Part shown: piece by piece, positions 14,565-16,028 of the stretch
Layout: the number at the start of each line of letters is the position of its first letter
How positions within the stretch are numbered: position 1 is the stretch's first letter
Source: CAYJAD01 sp964368075
GTDB lineage: Bacteria > Desulfobacterota > Desulfovibrionia > Desulfovibrionales > Desulfovibrionaceae
Direction of reading: 5' to 3'
Length of the DNA: 16,028 nt
Assembly (NCBI GenBank): GCA_964368075.1
Contig: CAYJAD010000055.1
Coordinates: 1 to 16,028 of the forward strand
Notes under the pieces: generated by a model
The model's input: the letters and a program-made list of their open reading frames with translations, nothing else
What the model was told of the DNA's origin: nothing
Databases searched by the model: none
Made by a program: the position numbers and the translations under genes

Positions 14565-14611
14565 ATGGTTGTTGAAAAAATCTTGTAAGCTTTTTCAACA
14601 ACCATTTTTTT
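14565..14611 (+). terminator. Intrinsic terminator of the DUF547-selenoprotein operon
   Basis: Fifteen perfect pairs (ATGGTTGTTGAAAAA at 14565-14579 with its complement at 14591-14605) and an 11-base loop are followed by a T7 run (14605-14611). It lies 12 bp after the selenoprotein stop. On the minus strand only a weak T-rich stretch follows, so it may also slow transcription from tag. Confidence 0.92.
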
Positions 14612-14726
14612 ATTTCTCTAGCTAAGACTGCTACATCATTCCGTGTGCGTATTCTTATGAAGCGTTGACGTTAGTCATTTAATATGTCCAAGAATTTTAA
14701 ATAAAATATTCTATCTTTATCAGCGT

Positions 14727-15299
14727 TTAAGTACTTTTCTCACTATCGACTGACTGATAACAAAAACACGTCTTAGCATGATTATTCATCACCCCTACGG
14801 CTTCCAAGTAAGAAAAAGCTGTCACCGTACCCATAAATTTAAAGCCACGTTTTTTCACATCTTTGGCAAATGCATCTGACAAAGCATTGCGGGTTGTAAT
14901 GCCATCATAAGGGTTATATGAAACCTTGCCTTGAGTAAAACTCCAAATATATTTAGAAAAAGTGCCAAATTCTTTTACTACTTTAAAGTAACTTTGGGCA
15001 TTTTGTATGGTGGCCAATATCTTAGCTTTATTACGCACTATTTCGGCATTTTGCATAAGTTCATTCACCTTGACGTCATCATACAAGGCTATGCGCTTTG
15101 GATCAAAATTGTCAAATGCTTCTCTAAAAGCTTCTCTTTTTTTTAAAATAAGCAACCATGATAAGCCGCAATGGAAAGATTCTAACACGAACATTTCAAA
15201 AAGGTAGGCATCATCATAAGAAGCTACTCCCCACTCATGGTCATGGTAATACTGATAAATTTCAGAATTTTCTAAATTGGGCCAAGAACATCTTTGCAT
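14727..15299 (-). CDS. tag: DNA-3-methyladenine glycosylase I (Tag)
   Basis: Tag removes 3-methyladenine from alkylated DNA and starts base-excision repair in the cytoplasm. The zinc-site residues of E. coli Tag are matched by C4, H19, H174 and C178 (H-x3-C near the end). The helix-hairpin region FEMFVLESFHCGLSW keeps the glutamate (E40) and the GLSW motif of the base pocket; the E. coli LEGQQAGLSW reads LESFHCGLSW here. The length of 190 is normal. The ATG at 15299 follows AGGA at eight bases. The gene stands alone, is convergent to the selenoprotein operon and divergent from the MarR gene. Confidence 0.95.
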   Translation of the reverse strand: MQRCSWPNLENSEIYQYYHDHEWGVASYDDAYLFEMFVLESFHCGLSWLLILKKREAFREAFDNFDPKRIALYDDVKVNELMQNAEIVRNKAKILATIQNAQSYFKVVKEFGTFSKYIWSFTQGKVSYNPYDGITTRNALSDAFAKDVKKRGFKFMGTVTAFSYLEAVGVMNNHAKTCFCYQSVDSEKST

Positions 15300-15434
15300 A
15301 ATGTTTTCCTTTTTCTATAAATACAGAACTCTGCATACTTATCTACCTCATCCCTTGACATCTTACCTCTTGACATTAATTCCTTAAACAGATATTCCGA
15401 ATTCGGACATTCTCAAAACAGACAAAGAGGACCT
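15300..15434. promoter_or_regulatory. Divergent tag/marR intergenic region with a palindromic operator candidate
   Basis: TTGACA occurs twice (15355-15360 and 15370-15375). From the second, a weak -10 (TATTCC, 15393-15398) follows at 17 bases. The 12-bp perfect palindrome TCCGAATTCGGA (15396-15407) overlaps that -10, where a MarR-type autorepressor would bind. SD-like AGAGG precedes the marR ATG. No clear tag promoter is seen. Confidence 0.45.
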
Positions 15435-15884
15435 ATGCAAAAGCAAAAAATTTTTCAATACCACTTTCTTTTGCTAGAAAAAGAAAGAGCCCTGTATGCA
15501 AAATGGTTAAAAAAGCAAGGGTGCAGCTTACCCTATTTTCAAGTGCTTGACTATCTTTTTGAAGCGCAGGAAATACAAGAAACAGGAACAGTTGCTGATG
15601 CACTCTCCATAGCGCGCCAAACCATGACCAGCATACTTGACGCCATGGAAAAAGATGGAGTGCTCTTGCGGCAAAGAAAGGAATCAGACAGAAGAAAGGT
15701 GTATATTGCATTAACGGAACAAGGGGTAAAAAAGCATCACACTTTATCGCAAGGCTTATGGCTACGAGAAGAAGCAGTATATCATGCCGTAACAAAAGAA
15801 AAACTAGAAATTTTTAACCAAATTTACGAACATATTGTCAGCGAACTTCAAATGCAAATCACGCAAGATTTACAGGAATCATAA
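15435..15884 (+). CDS. MarR family transcriptional regulator
   Basis: A 149-residue winged-helix repressor-type protein. The recognition helix region is about 53-74 (VADALSIARQTMTSILDAME) and the wing carries the hallmark D85-R86-R87 between the two strands (RKESDRRKVYIALTEQG). Flanking helices would form the dimer and ligand pocket; the ligand cannot be told from the sequence. The ATG at 15435 follows AGAGG. The MFS gene begins two bases after its stop, so this is likely a local regulator of that efflux-type transporter and of itself, possibly through the palindrome upstream. Confidence 0.93.
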   Translation: MQKQKIFQYHFLLLEKERALYAKWLKKQGCSLPYFQVLDYLFEAQEIQETGTVADALSIARQTMTSILDAMEKDGVLLRQRKESDRRKVYIALTEQGVKKHHTLSQGLWLREEAVYHAVTKEKLEIFNQIYEHIVSELQMQITQDLQES

Positions 15885-15885
15885 T

Positions 15886-16028
15886 ATGAACAAAACATTG
15901 GAAAATACAGTGGATTTTTCCAACAAGCACATTCGCCATGCGGCACGCGCATCTTTTATTTTTATCGGTATGGGCATGGCTATATGGGGGGCGCTTATCC
16001 CCTTTATGAAGGCTAATCTCAAGGTCGA
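15886..16028 (+). CDS. MFS transporter, N-terminal part (truncated by window end)
   Basis: Only the first 47 codons or so are present. After a polar start (MNKTLENTVDFSNKH) a first membrane segment reads ASFIFIGMGMAIWGALIPFM, followed by KANL, which fits the first helix of major facilitator proteins. AGGA lies about eight bases before the ATG at 15886. The two-base gap to marR indicates one transcript. The substrate is unknown; many MarR-linked MFS genes are drug or small-molecule exporters. Confidence 0.75.
   Translation, partial: MNKTLENTVDFSNKHIRHAARASFIFIGMGMAIWGALIPFMKANLKV

Noticed and set aside
15433..15795. 120-codon minus-strand open frame rich in Phe and Leu, looking like a membrane protein
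   Set aside because: It is antisense to the MarR gene, whose motifs are clear; the hydrophobicity is an artefact of the opposite strand.
1..16028. CRISPR arrays, tRNA or rRNA genes, integrase or transposase genes
   Set aside because: No spaced direct repeats, cloverleaf sequences or recognisable recombinase motifs were found in any part of the window.

Overview
This is a bacterial chromosome segment of moderate-to-low GC, most probably from a member of the Desulfovibrionaceae or a near relative. The reasons are the DnaA (its N-terminal WITPLKG segment and C-terminal FNRRHSTV motif look Desulfovibrio-like), a livK-livHMGF order typical of that group, a lone EF-G paralogue beside rsmA, and an in-frame UGA selenoprotein, which requires a selenocysteine-decoding host. 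The assignment rests on remembered family features, not on a database search.

Layout. Positions 1-697 are non-coding and look like an origin region: short hairpins, a perfect 30-bp palindrome at 125-154, two consensus DnaA boxes at 492-523 and AT-rich DNA leading into dnaA (719-2146, +). dnaA is not followed by dnaN. It converges on a minus-strand block read from 5989 down to 2196: an unidentified protein (5168-5989), an EF-G paralogue (3005-5092) and rsmA (2196-3005), the last two overlapping as TAATG. Upstream of that block, also on the minus strand, is a complete branched-chain amino acid ABC transporter: two tandem periplasmic binding proteins (11184-12305 and 9770-10903), the permeases livH and livM, and the ATPases livG and livF. 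A strong intrinsic terminator lies between the second binding-protein gene and livH.

From 12306 onward the region is more accessory. A 487-bp divergent intergenic stretch holds inverted repeats and a perfect -24/-12 (sigma-54) promoter in front of a His/Met-rich ZraP/Spy/CpxP-like periplasmic protein (12793-13305). Next is a probable two-gene operon: a secreted DUF547 protein (13580-14302) and, 22 bp later, a short gene with an in-frame TGA (14325-14552). The second gene encodes a SelW-like Rdx-family selenoprotein with a CxxU motif, a hairpin just after the UGA that fits a bacterial SECIS, and a strong terminator. Then come tag (3-methyladenine DNA glycosylase I, minus strand) and a MarR regulator followed directly by a truncated MFS transporter gene that runs off the window.

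Most notable: the hidden selenoprotein gene, which a standard gene finder would read as two fragments or miss; the textbook sigma-54 promoter on a metal-stress-type gene; a DnaA whose box VII arginines and sensor I aspartate are replaced; and an unusual dnaA start region in which the best Shine-Dalgarno/ATG belongs to a 16-codon leader ending inside the dnaA frame beside a T6A7 tract. No CRISPR array, complete mobile element, rRNA or tRNA gene was seen.
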